23,509 nucleotides of DNA from a virus: positions 1 to 23,509 of IMG/VR virus record IMGVR_UViG_3300045964_000135. One strand, 5' to 3'. A model generated the notes under the pieces. The model was not told where the DNA came from, did not search any database, and was given only the letters and a program-made list of their open reading frames with translations. Position numbers and translations under genes: made by a program. Shown piece by piece: positions 1-6,884 of the stretch. The first letter of the stretch is position 1; each line of letters begins with the position of its first letter.

Positions 1-516
1 CGTCAGCGCCCGGCCATAGCGCAGTTCATTCTGTCCCAGGGCGCGCCCGTATGCCGCGCCGTACTCCTGGCTGCCCATCTGCTGGCCGAGGTCCAGCGCC
101 CCGCGCAGGGCCCCGCCACTGAGCAGCCCGCCGCGCGCCGCGGCACTGCCTTCGAGGGCTTGCATCCCCGTCTGGAGGCGGAACTGGAAGCCGGGGTCCT
201 GTTGGAGCGTCGCGGCGGTCGGGGGCACGAAGGTGTACTGCCGCGGATCGAGCCCGCGCGGCGCCTGAAACGGCTGCCCGGGCCCCTGCGTGATCATCTG
301 TTGCAGGCGCGGCAGGGCCCATGCCCCGGCTTCGCGCCACGGCGCCAGGTCGGCGCGCCCTTGCGCCCACATCTCGCGTTGCAGGGCGGTCGCCTCATCG
401 GCGGACTCGGCCTGCATTTTGGCGGCCTTTTTGGCGGCACTCGACTGGATGGCGGAGGTTGCCACCGCACCCGCTATCGCCACACCGCCGGCTACGGCCG
501 CGGCAAGAAATGACAT
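1..516 (-). CDS. Ejection / DNA transfer protein (P22 gp7-like), 3' end outside window
   Basis: The visible 172 residues run to the window edge without a stop. The N-terminus MSFLAAAVAGGVAIAGAVAT is a Gly/Ala hydrophobic segment. It is followed by a charged stretch (SAAKKAAKMQAESADEATAL), then RADLAPWREAG, and a GFQFRLQTGMQALEGSAAAR / GGLLSGGALRG block. This arrangement is typical of phage proteins annotated as DNA transfer or injection proteins, which leave the virion with the genome and help it cross the envelope. The ATG at 516 has AAAGGAGA about 8 nt upstream and overlaps the end of the cupin gene by 25 nt. A nearer ATG at 520 is in another frame and gives no family-like protein. Being last in a P22-like tail order agrees with the role. 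Assignment is by motif and position. Confidence 0.8.
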   Translation of the reverse strand, partial: MSFLAAAVAGGVAIAGAVATSAIQSSAAKKAAKMQAESADEATALQREMWAQGRADLAPWREAGAWALPRLQQMITQGPGQPFQAPRGLDPRQYTFVPPTAATLQQDPGFQFRLQTGMQALEGSAAARGGLLSGGALRGALDLGQQMGSQEYGAAYGRALGQNELRYGRALT

Positions 517-1187
517 CCATCGTCTCCTTTGCGTTCAGGCCAGGGCTCTCCGGCGTCCAGCGCCGTCCGCCACGCCGCATAGGCGGCAAATGAGGGGGCA
601 ATGATCTCGGCTTCCAACGCCGCCAGATCCTGGGTGTCGGACGGGTTGGCGTGACAGGTCACCCAGACCGTATCTTCCAGGGCCAGCGCGGCGCGTTTGG
701 CGCCGGCCGGCGACTGGAGCACCTGCGGCGCACGCACCTCCTGGAGCCCCCCGGCCTCGGTATAGAGCCGCAGGGCGCCTTGCAGGAGCACCACCAGGTG
801 CGCCTGCTTGTGGATCTTCCCCACCAGCAGCGATCCCGCCGGAATCTGGATCGCCCGCAAGTACATGCCTGGCGCGAAATAGTGCGTCAGAGGAAACTGC
901 TCGCTATCGCCGTGCACGGCCCGGGGATGCTGCCGGAGCGTGGCTTCAAAGGCCAGGATCTGCTCCCGGCGGGCCAGGGCGTCCGTGCGGGGCACCAGGG
1001 TCGTGAGCATCGTCTGCACCTCGGCAGCCACCGCGGGGGGGATCACGTAGACCTCCGTCGTGTGATAGTCCGGATAGCGCGCCAGGAGCCGCGCCTGCAC
1101 CTGCACACACACGTGAAACAACCGCCGCTCGCGCTCCGCCCGGCTCCACGTCACCAGCGGCCTGACGAGATCCCAGATACGCACCAT
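492..1187 (-). CDS. Cupin-domain phage structural/accessory protein
   Basis: 231 residues. The N-terminal half is helical (about 1-90). The C-terminal half carries a cupin-like beta barrel at about residues 102-182: HYFAPGMYLRAIQIPAGSLL, then GKIHKQAHL (His126, His130), QGALRLYTEAG (Glu144), and EDTVWVTCHANP near the end. The spaced His/His/Glu/His pattern is what a metal-binding cupin would show; the metal and any reaction are unknown. Homologous cupin proteins are common beside P22-type tail genes, and here the gene fills the slot P22 uses for gp14. The start lies 3 nt after the upstream stop (TGAGCCATG), so translation is probably coupled, since no clear Shine-Dalgarno is visible. Its end overlaps the ejection-protein start. 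Confidence 0.7.
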   Translation of the reverse strand: MVRIWDLVRPLVTWSRAERERRLFHVCVQVQARLLARYPDYHTTEVYVIPPAVAAEVQTMLTTLVPRTDALARREQILAFEATLRQHPRAVHGDSEQFPLTHYFAPGMYLRAIQIPAGSLLVGKIHKQAHLVVLLQGALRLYTEAGGLQEVRAPQVLQSPAGAKRAALALEDTVWVTCHANPSDTQDLAALEAEIIAPSFAAYAAWRTALDAGEPWPERKGDDGCHFLPRP

Positions 1188-1190
1188 GGC

Positions 1191-1763
1191 TCACGCCGCC
1201 AGCGCATTGCGGATCGCGTTCACCCCGGTCGCTAACCCGGCATCATTCGTCTCTAACACGCCTTCCCAGGCACTGGTGAGATTATCGCGTAAGGCGTCCG
1301 CACTCGCCGGGGCGTCGGTCAACGTCGGCAGCGCGGTCACACTCACCACCGCGGGTAAACCCGCCACCACCGCCGCGCGCCACGCCTCCAGCGCCTGAAG
1401 CCGCGTCTCCTGATCGGCCTGGCTCGTCTCCAGCGCGCTGACCGTGCCCTCCAGGGTGGTCACCCGTCCGGTGAGGGCCTCGACGTCGGCGGCGAGATCG
1501 AGGAACGATGCCTGCAACGCCGTCAGTTCCGCCTCCAGGCCCTCCACCGTGGTATTGGTGCTGCCGAGATCGTCTTCCACCTGGCTGATGTGCCCGGCAT
1601 TGAGGAGGACGCCGCCGGCTAACTCCGTATTGGTCGCGGCTTCCTGCCCGCCCTGCCGTTCGTACGATTGCTGGAACCAGGCCAGCCACGGGCGCGACAG
1701 GCGGAGCGTGTCCCGGTCGACCACGGGGGCTTGCAACAGGACCGGGGCCAAGGTGGTGGGCAT
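1191..1763 (-). CDS. Coiled-coil structural protein in the tail-needle (gp26) position
   Basis: 190 residues. The N-terminus (LQAPVVDRDTLRLSRPWLAW, then FQQSYERQGG) resembles the 'SRPW..FFQ..' start of a common phage structural family found beside gp10-like genes. Residues about 62-132 show heptad-like leucine, valine and alanine spacing (VEGLEAELTALQ, VEALTGRVTTLEGTVSALE), predicting a long, probably trimeric coiled coil. The last 50 residues form a short Ala-rich globular tail. In P22 the gene after gp10 is the trimeric tail needle gp26, which plugs the portal channel. Length, coiled coil and synteny fit that role, but I see no direct gp26 sequence motif, so the function is inferred. The ATG has AGGAGG 5 nt upstream. 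Confidence 0.7.
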   Translation of the reverse strand: MPTTLAPVLLQAPVVDRDTLRLSRPWLAWFQQSYERQGGQEAATNTELAGGVLLNAGHISQVEDDLGSTNTTVEGLEAELTALQASFLDLAADVEALTGRVTTLEGTVSALETSQADQETRLQALEAWRAAVVAGLPAVVSVTALPTLTDAPASADALRDNLTSAWEGVLETNDAGLATGVNAIRNALAA

Positions 1764-1772
1764 GGGGACCTC

Positions 1773-3209
1773 CTACGCAATCGATGCGCCGATAAACGCC
1801 ACAGGCACCGGATCACTCACGGTCACTTCGGCCACGAGCTGCCGCGCCCGCCCTAAGCGCCGCCACTCCACCGTCCGGCCATACTGCCCCTGGCGGTGCG
1901 CCGTGGCCCAGCGGCCATTGTCCCACGTGTGGCCGTTATCGCGGGACAGCCGTAACAGGACCTGCGGGTCCGTCCCTGGCACCACCCCGCCGTCCAGGCC
2001 GATGCCCGTCTCCATGAGCACCCGCAAGCGCTGGAGCGTCAGCCACTCCTGCTCCTGCCGGAGCACCGGGGTGACCCGCTGGCGCACCAGCGGGAACGTG
2101 TCATCCGTATAGCAGGTCGGGTCCAGGGTGTACAGCGTGCCGTCCTCCCAACTGCCCACCAGATGCTGCCCGAAGGCAAACGTGTGCAGGTACGGGCGCC
2201 ACGGATACCACACCGGGTCCGGCTCGGGGAGCCGGAGACTGTTGGCCACCAGCGTCCCGCGCTCACTCCAGTGCTGCGTCGAGAGATCATACCACCAGGA
2301 GGTTTCCAGGTCCGGCACATACAACCCGTACCAGCTATGCCCCTCCTGCGCATACGTCAGGCCAACGGCCTCCGCCAGGCGCGTCGACTGCGCCAACGCC
2401 CACTCCACCGGCGGCGTACTGATCCGCTGCGGCTGATAGCCCTGGGCCTGCACCACGGTGCCGTGCCCGCGCGGGCTGCTGGTCACCCAGAACACCTGAC
2501 CCACGAGGGAGCGCGCCACGTACGGTCCGACACTGCCGACTTCCATCAGGCCGCCCGGCAGCCGCTGAAAGGGCGTGAAGGGATCGCCGGTCGAGTACAG
2601 GACTTCCGTCGTCTGCGTGCCAAAGAGCCACAGCTCGCGGTGATCGACCAGCAGCCCGACGAGCGGATCGGCGCGTGCTTCGGCGGTGGCAAAGGCGAGG
2701 CCGTCGATACTCGGGCTATAGAGCTCGCTCCACTGATACTGGCCGGTGCCAGCAATGTCCCAGACGAAGCGTCCGTCCAGGAAGCCGATGGTCCGTCCCG
2801 GGCGGAAATCCGGGTCGGCGTTGGCGCTGAAGGCGTTCGTCGCCAGCGTCAGGCCATACCCCTGGGTGCCGTCCACCAGGGCCACCATCAGGCCATTATC
2901 GGCCATGGAGACGAGCCCCGCGCGGCTCTGGAGCGTCCCACGCGCCACCAGCGGGCCGGCGCTGGCCAGCTCGTATAGCGTGGGACCGGCGACGACGAAG
3001 GTGCGCCCGGTGGTGCTGGTATAGAGGCCGCGAATCGGTCCCACGGTCGCGTGTGCCCGCCGCCGTAGGCCGGGAATCCCGTACAGGGCCAGCGTCGGGG
3101 GACGCACGCCGCTGGCGCAGACCTCGGTGAACAGGTTTATGGTTCTGTCAGGACTGACATCCAGGCTTCTTGAGCGATAGCCTGGCCCGCAAAACCCCTG
3201 GAAGTCCAT
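1773..3209 (-). CDS. Packaged-DNA stabilization protein (P22 gp10-like tail hub)
   Basis: 478 residues from the chosen start (MDFQGFCGPGYRSRSLDVS). Family features are the early DRTINLFTEVCASG, LALYGIPGLRRR and GPIRGLYTSTTGRTFVVAG, then repeated beta-blade-like segments (FLDGRFVWDIAGTGQYQWSE, HRELWLFGTQTTEVLYSTGD), and a C-terminal LLRLSRDNGHTWDNG region. P22 gp10 forms the tail hub that closes the portal after packaging and carries the needle and tailspikes. The ATG at 3209 shares one base with the upstream stop (TAATG), which decides the start; an in-frame ATG 13 codons upstream would overlap the gp4-like gene. Order gp4-like, gp10-like, coiled coil matches P22. Confidence 0.88.
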   Translation of the reverse strand: MDFQGFCGPGYRSRSLDVSPDRTINLFTEVCASGVRPPTLALYGIPGLRRRAHATVGPIRGLYTSTTGRTFVVAGPTLYELASAGPLVARGTLQSRAGLVSMADNGLMVALVDGTQGYGLTLATNAFSANADPDFRPGRTIGFLDGRFVWDIAGTGQYQWSELYSPSIDGLAFATAEARADPLVGLLVDHRELWLFGTQTTEVLYSTGDPFTPFQRLPGGLMEVGSVGPYVARSLVGQVFWVTSSPRGHGTVVQAQGYQPQRISTPPVEWALAQSTRLAEAVGLTYAQEGHSWYGLYVPDLETSWWYDLSTQHWSERGTLVANSLRLPEPDPVWYPWRPYLHTFAFGQHLVGSWEDGTLYTLDPTCYTDDTFPLVRQRVTPVLRQEQEWLTLQRLRVLMETGIGLDGGVVPGTDPQVLLRLSRDNGHTWDNGRWATAHRQGQYGRTVEWRRLGRARQLVAEVTVSDPVPVAFIGASIA

Positions 3210-3937
3210 TACCGCCTCCAGACATAGTGCCCGCTCGACGCCTCCCACGCCCCGGCCTGCCGGCCGCTCATCGCCGGGTCCATCCCCAGGGTGGGCACGA
3301 CCGTATTGGTGCGCTTGATCGCGGAAAAGGCCTGGGCAAACGCCCCGACGAGGGCGGTGGACGCCTCACGGTCGTACTCGGGCGCCAGGTCGAGCGCCAG
3401 GCCGAAGCGTAACGCGCGCTCATACCCCGGCGGAAACGTCAGCTCCGTATCGAGTGACGCAAACCGCGTGAGTGGCACCCACGGGAACAGCCCCAGCGTG
3501 TGCGCCTGCTGCGGCACCGGCCACATCCGCAGCTCCCCCAGCGGATACGTCGGGGTGTACTGCCACAGCTGCGGATACAGGCTCGTCATGCCCTTCTGCG
3601 CTAACGCCTGATACTCCGCCTGGCTGTATGCGGTGAGGGGCCATTCCATATCCGGTTGATCGGTGAGCCGCAGCACCACGCCTTCGACCTGGAGCGGGCG
3701 CGGGTGCGCAATCATCCCCCCTGGCACGCCCCACGTATAGAGCGCCTGGCCGACGATCAAGGGCACGTCCAGGCGCTCGATGGCGTAGAGGGTGAGCCGC
3801 TCATTGCTCCACGAGTCCACGAGCTGATTCAGCGTCTGCAAGCCGTCAAAGGCTTCCTCGGCGGTCGGCGGCTCGTTGGACGCCAGGACGCCAAGCAGCC
3901 GGAGCGTGCTGGCAATCAGGGCGCGCGCGGTGGTCAC
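3209..3937 (-). CDS. Tail accessory factor (P22 gp4-like head-completion protein)
   Basis: 242 residues. Diagnostic stretches are the N-terminal ALIASTLRLLGVLASNEPPT, then EEAFDGLQTLNQLVDSWSNE, YTWGVPGGMIAHPRPLQVEG and LRMWPVPQQAHTLGLFPWVP, followed by LTFPPGYERALRFGLALDLA. P22 gp4 binds beneath the portal ring and forms the platform for gp10. The start is GTG, overlapping the stop of the upstream HTH gene as GTGA, with GGAGGAGG a few bases upstream. The downstream junction is the TAATG overlap with the gp10-like gene. The three genes therefore look translationally coupled and made in fixed ratio. Confidence 0.87.
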   Translation of the reverse strand: MTTARALIASTLRLLGVLASNEPPTAEEAFDGLQTLNQLVDSWSNERLTLYAIERLDVPLIVGQALYTWGVPGGMIAHPRPLQVEGVVLRLTDQPDMEWPLTAYSQAEYQALAQKGMTSLYPQLWQYTPTYPLGELRMWPVPQQAHTLGLFPWVPLTRFASLDTELTFPPGYERALRFGLALDLAPEYDREASTALVGAFAQAFSAIKRTNTVVPTLGMDPAMSGRQAGAWEASSGHYVWRR

Positions 3938-4245
3938 GGGGCCTCCTCCTCCAGCAAGCGGCGCACCCTGGCGCGACTGATCCCCAACGTCTCCGCCATG
4001 GCCTGCTGACTCATCCCCTCAGCCTGGAGATCTCGTATCCGCTGCCACTCACTCGGCTGCTCCCGTGTCGGGCCCGGACGGCGATCCGCCGGCGCCGGGG
4101 CCTCCGGCACGGCAGGAAAGGGCCCCGCCCGACTGTCCGCGTGCCCCGGCTCCAAGGCGTCCCACTCGTCGAGCGTATGGACGATCCGCGCCCGGCCATC
4201 CGGCCAGAAACGCCAGGTGGGCAACGTGGACGGGCGCTCAGCCAT
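3934..4245 (-). CDS. Small helix-turn-helix protein between coat and gp4-like genes
   Basis: 103 residues starting MAERPSTLPTWRFWPDGRAR. The middle is a Pro/Ala-rich linker. The C-terminal 35 residues (EWQRIRDLQAEGMSQQAMAE then TLGISRARVRRLLEE) form a resolvase/Hin-type helix-turn-helix: recognition-like helix SRARVRRLL after the GMSQQAMAE turn. It is expected to bind DNA; the role is unknown. The ATG at 4245 is preferred because GGGAGGTG lies just upstream; a longer in-frame start would run back through the 13-bp tandem repeat and into the coat gene. A DNA-binding protein here is unusual, since P22 has no gene between coat and gp4. It could be a late regulator or a structural protein with a recycled HTH fold. 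Confidence 0.65.
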   Translation of the reverse strand: MAERPSTLPTWRFWPDGRARIVHTLDEWDALEPGHADSRAGPFPAVPEAPAPADRRPGPTREQPSEWQRIRDLQAEGMSQQAMAETLGISRARVRRLLEEEAP

Positions 4246-4262
4246 CAGACACCTCCCTCTTT

Positions 4263-4311
4263 CGTCGCCCGTGGGCGTCGCCCGTGGGCGTCGCCCGTGG
4301 GCGTCGCCCGT
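4263..4311. repeat. 13-bp tandem repeat, about 3.8 copies
   Basis: The unit CGTCGCCCGTGGG is repeated three times in full plus 10 bases, filling most of the gap between the coat stop and the next start. Each junction contains GGGCG-T-CGCCC, a perfect 5-bp inverted repeat, so the transcript can form several alternative short hairpins. It may tune the coat to downstream-gene ratio or be a slippage product. Confidence 0.9.
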
Positions 4312-5528
4312 CACGCCACGGCTTGCCAGAGCCGGCAGGCCCATTCCGGCCGTGGGACCGATTCGCCATGGAGCATTTCGACGCGGGTGATCCATTGATC
4401 GGAGAGCGCGGCCCACTGACGCGTCACGCGTAAACTGATGCCGAGCTGGTCATCCGTGGCCCGGCTGGCCTCGGCGCTCTGGCTCGGCAGATCGAGATCC
4501 ACCGAGGCCAGCGTAAAGGCATCGCGGTGGAAGGCCAGCCCCTGCACATAGGGCGTGTTGGCCGTGCCGACAAAGGTGAGCGCGGCGCCATCCACCGGAC
4601 TGGCCGTGACCGTCTGGTACGGCCCGGTCACGGTGATGGCCGGTTGAATACTGAGCGTCGCGGCGCCGCCGATATCGGACGAGGCGTTGGCCGTGGCAAC
4701 GAACTGTTGCAGCTTGCCCGTCGATTGTTTGGTCTGGGGATTGACGCTGTAGACGTCGTCGATGGTGAACACATCGCCTTTGCGCACCCGTAATGCCGCC
4801 GCGGCCGTCCAGCCATCGGTGAGCAGACTGCTGCCGGTCTGACTGTTGGTATTCACCGCCGGGGCGCCCCCGAGCGGGCCCACCGTATGCGTCACGATGT
4901 TTTGGTCCATCGACCAGCGCCAGCCGCCGGCGAGGCCCATGGTGCCCGTCTCGTACTGGTTGGCAATCTGCTCGGACGATTGGAAGAGCCCCTTCAGTTG
5001 ATCGACCACATCGACCTGTTGCCACGGCCCGATCACCACACTGCGAAAGCGGTCGCGCGGCGCGGCGTTGTCGTCGAGCCGGGCGCCGGCCTGCAGGAAG
5101 GGCAGAAAGTAGTTGGTGGTCGCTTGCGGGATTTCGACGCTATTCCAGACGCTACTGTACAGCTCGCAGACCTTGCGGTCGACGTCGTTGGCGAGGGTGG
5201 CAATGGCCGGCTCGAGGACACGCTGGCTATAGTCGTCGAGGGACAGGGCGCGCTCGGCCGAGGTGAACTGCACGGGCACCACCGGCTGCCACTGGATGGT
5301 GAGCGGCGTCGAGGTCTCGATGTAGTCCTGCGGCGTCACACTCGGGCCATTTTGCACGGTAAAGCGGGCCGGCGCCCGGATGTTTAGGGTGGCGCCGATT
5401 TTGGCGCCGGATTGGGCGAATTGATTATCGTAACTGCGGTTCACCTGGCTCGCCATCTTCAGGTTGTTGCGCAGGATCGACAGCGCGCGGCGGGTGACCA
5501 TCGAGATCGTGAGCAGCGTGTTGGGCAC
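4311..5528 (-). CDS. Major capsid protein (P22 coat gp5-like)
   Basis: 405 residues, close to the 430 of P22 gp5. The N-terminus (NTLLTISMVTRRALSILRNN) and the following NRSYDNQFAQSGAKIGATLN, then PARFTVQNGPSVTPQDYIET, are characteristic of this coat family, as is VPVQFTSAERALSLDDYSQR. A Gly/Thr-rich segment near residues 195-330 probably corresponds to the inserted I-domain and P-domain. The start is GTG; GAGG lies 6 nt upstream and a stronger AAAGGAGG lies 15 nt upstream, so initiation may be complex. It follows the scaffold by 21 nt, the expected order. The 13-bp tandem repeat begins at its stop. Confidence 0.88.
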   Translation of the reverse strand: MPNTLLTISMVTRRALSILRNNLKMASQVNRSYDNQFAQSGAKIGATLNIRAPARFTVQNGPSVTPQDYIETSTPLTIQWQPVVPVQFTSAERALSLDDYSQRVLEPAIATLANDVDRKVCELYSSVWNSVEIPQATTNYFLPFLQAGARLDDNAAPRDRFRSVVIGPWQQVDVVDQLKGLFQSSEQIANQYETGTMGLAGGWRWSMDQNIVTHTVGPLGGAPAVNTNSQTGSSLLTDGWTAAAALRVRKGDVFTIDDVYSVNPQTKQSTGKLQQFVATANASSDIGGAATLSIQPAITVTGPYQTVTASPVDGAALTFVGTANTPYVQGLAFHRDAFTLASVDLDLPSQSAEASRATDDQLGISLRVTRQWAALSDQWITRVEMLHGESVPRPEWACRLWQAVA

Positions 5529-5549
5529 AATGGGCCTCGCTTTCCTCCT

Positions 5550-6533
5550 TTACCGCGAATCCGGATACATGCGCTTATAGATCGCATCGTATTCTTTCTG
5601 CGACATGGCCATAATTTCCTCCTCGGTCATGTCGTAGAGCGTTCGCGGCCCCGGATTCCCGGCGCCACTGAGCGGCGTCGGCGGGGCAGGTTTGGGGGTC
5701 GGAGGCGTCGGACGGGGACTGGTGCCGTTCGGGGGCGGGCTGAGCCGCATCTCGATCTTGCCGATCTCGCGCGCCATGGCCAGCGGGCGCTCGCGCGCCA
5801 CCTCGTTCAGGCGCGTGATCTCGTCGGGGTGCTGCGCCAGGTAGTAGGCCAGTTCGGCGCCGAGCTCGCTGTCCTGCACGCAGGCATCCAGCGCCGGAGC
5901 GCTATAGATGCCGCTCAAGCGGTCCAGCACGGCATCAAAATCGGCATACTTCTGGCGCGCCGCGGTGGCTTGCTCCTGCAGGCGGCTCAGGCGCTGCTGC
6001 TCGGCCTGCTGCTGGCGGGCGGCCTGCTGCTCCAGGGCCAATTCCTGCTTCAGTTGCGCCTTGTCCCAGTCCCGCACGGCTTTGAACCACTCCTGCTGCG
6101 AGGGGTAGTCTTCTTCGCGCGGTTCGGGTTGCTGGTGCAGCGGCACCGGGGGCGTCTCGGCAGGCGGTTTCCGGTAGCCTTGCTCCAGCATGGCGAGCTG
6201 GGCCTTCAAGGCGGCGGCGTCGCGGCGGGCCTCTTCCCGATCACGGCGCATGCGAGCGAAACTCCGCTCTTGCTTGCTCGTCATCGGCTCTGCACGGCTG
6301 TCCTCGTCGTGGTCCTCCGGGGGCATAGGGGTCGCGGGAACATCCGGGGCTGATTCGGAGGACTGCCCAGTCTCCGCAGGAGCGGGCACAGCCGGGGGCG
6401 CAGGGGCAGGCGGCGGGGCTGAGGCACCAGGGTCGCCCACCTCACCGGGAGGGGGCGCAGCCGGGTCGGGGGATGGCTCGGCCACAGTCTGCAGCGTGCC
6501 ATCAGGGCCGGGTTCGGTGACCGTGATCGGCAT
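5550..6533 (-). CDS. Scaffolding protein (P22 gp8-like)
   Basis: 327 residues. Residues 1-75 are a Pro/Ala/Glu-rich disordered arm. A long charged helical region follows (RSFARMRRDREEARRDAAAL through a Gln-rich stretch, EQQAARQQQAEQQRLSRLQE). A family-like block, KYADFDAVL ... DSELGAELAYYLAQHPDEIT ... REIGKIEMRL, is followed by a Pro-rich linker and a C-terminal DMTEEEIMAMSQKEYDAIYK that would be the coat-binding end. Scaffolds drive procapsid assembly and exit before packaging. Position between portal and coat is decisive. The ATG has AGGAG about 11 nt upstream, a loose spacing. Transcription can start at the promoter at 6692-6720 but must pass the terminator at 6588-6631. Confidence 0.85.
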   Translation of the reverse strand: MPITVTEPGPDGTLQTVAEPSPDPAAPPPGEVGDPGASAPPPAPAPPAVPAPAETGQSSESAPDVPATPMPPEDHDEDSRAEPMTSKQERSFARMRRDREEARRDAAALKAQLAMLEQGYRKPPAETPPVPLHQQPEPREEDYPSQQEWFKAVRDWDKAQLKQELALEQQAARQQQAEQQRLSRLQEQATAARQKYADFDAVLDRLSGIYSAPALDACVQDSELGAELAYYLAQHPDEITRLNEVARERPLAMAREIGKIEMRLSPPPNGTSPRPTPPTPKPAPPTPLSGAGNPGPRTLYDMTEEEIMAMSQKEYDAIYKRMYPDSR

Positions 6534-6587
6534 AGGATGGGTCGCTCCTATGAGGCGTTGGGGGACTTTCTGCGCCCTGCCGAGCGC

Positions 6588-6631
6588 AAAAAAAAGGCAG
6601 GCGAAGGTGTCACGTGACCTTCACCTGCCTT
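6588..6631 (-). terminator. Strong rho-independent terminator, minus strand
   Basis: On the minus strand a 13-bp stem (GGCAGGTGAAGGT against ACCTTCGCCTGCC, one G-U pair) with an 8-nt loop is followed by eight U residues. The T-run is on the minus-strand side only, so it stops leftward transcription. It lies inside the late operon, between the small Trp-rich gene and scaffold. Confidence 0.9.
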
Positions 6632-6685
6632 GCAAGGCGCGCGCTCAACCGGCGCTAGCTAGGCACCGGGAGCGCAGAAAGTTTG
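6588..6685 (-). ncRNA. Predicted short transcript or attenuated leader upstream of scaffold
   Basis: A near-consensus promoter (6692-6720) and the terminator at 6588-6631 bound a segment of about 98 nt with no credible open frame. Either it is a small phage RNA or it is a leader whose read-through sets scaffold and coat expression. The first 11 transcribed bases region (6672-6682) is complementary to 6565-6575 just past the terminator, which would allow a read-through-specific fold. Confidence 0.45.
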
Positions 6686-6691
6686 CGGCTA

Positions 6692-6720
6692 ATTACACAA
6701 GGTTCTCCGGCACTTGTCAA
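6692..6720 (-). promoter_or_regulatory. Sigma70-like promoter upstream of scaffold
   Basis: Minus strand: -35 TTGACA (6715-6720, perfect), 17-bp spacer, -10 TGTAAT (6692-6697, 5 of 6). The -35 overlaps the stop codon of the small Trp-rich gene. Predicted start is near 6685. Confidence 0.72.
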
Positions 6721-6881
6721 GACCTGGAGCGGTCCGTATACCGCAGAGCGTGCGCCAGTCGGGTCAGCTCGCGATCCAGTCGGCCGGCCCGCTGATGCGC
6801 CCGGAACCAGCCCCACCAGCCGCCGAGCACCAGGGCGTACCACCCCAGCCACCCCAGCCAGTCCCAGAGCCAGGCGAGCAT
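6717..6881 (-). CDS. Small tryptophan-rich membrane protein
   Basis: 54 residues. Residues 1-28 (MLAWLWDWLGWLGWYALVLG then GWWGWFRA) form one hydrophobic span with eight tryptophans, followed by a basic amphipathic tail (HQRAGRLDRELTRLAHALRY). It starts 3 nt after the portal stop, and the portal's own last codons supply GGAGG at good spacing, so the two are probably co-translated. No family recognised. It would sit in the inner membrane with the charged tail in the cytoplasm; a spanin- or holin-like job is possible but has no direct support. The gene is too short for many ORF filters. Confidence 0.72.
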   Translation of the reverse strand: MLAWLWDWLGWLGWYALVLGGWWGWFRAHQRAGRLDRELTRLAHALRYTDRSRS

Positions 6882-6884
6882 CCT

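Noticed and set aside
2163-2978. A 271-codon plus-strand open frame and similar long frames opposite the head genes
   Set aside because: All are antisense to recognisable structural genes, lack ribosome sites and have His/Arg/Pro-rich shadow composition.
4011-4416. Longer start for the HTH gene, up to 4416
   Set aside because: It would overlap the coat gene and read through the 13-bp tandem repeat; the ATG at 4245 has a good Shine-Dalgarno.
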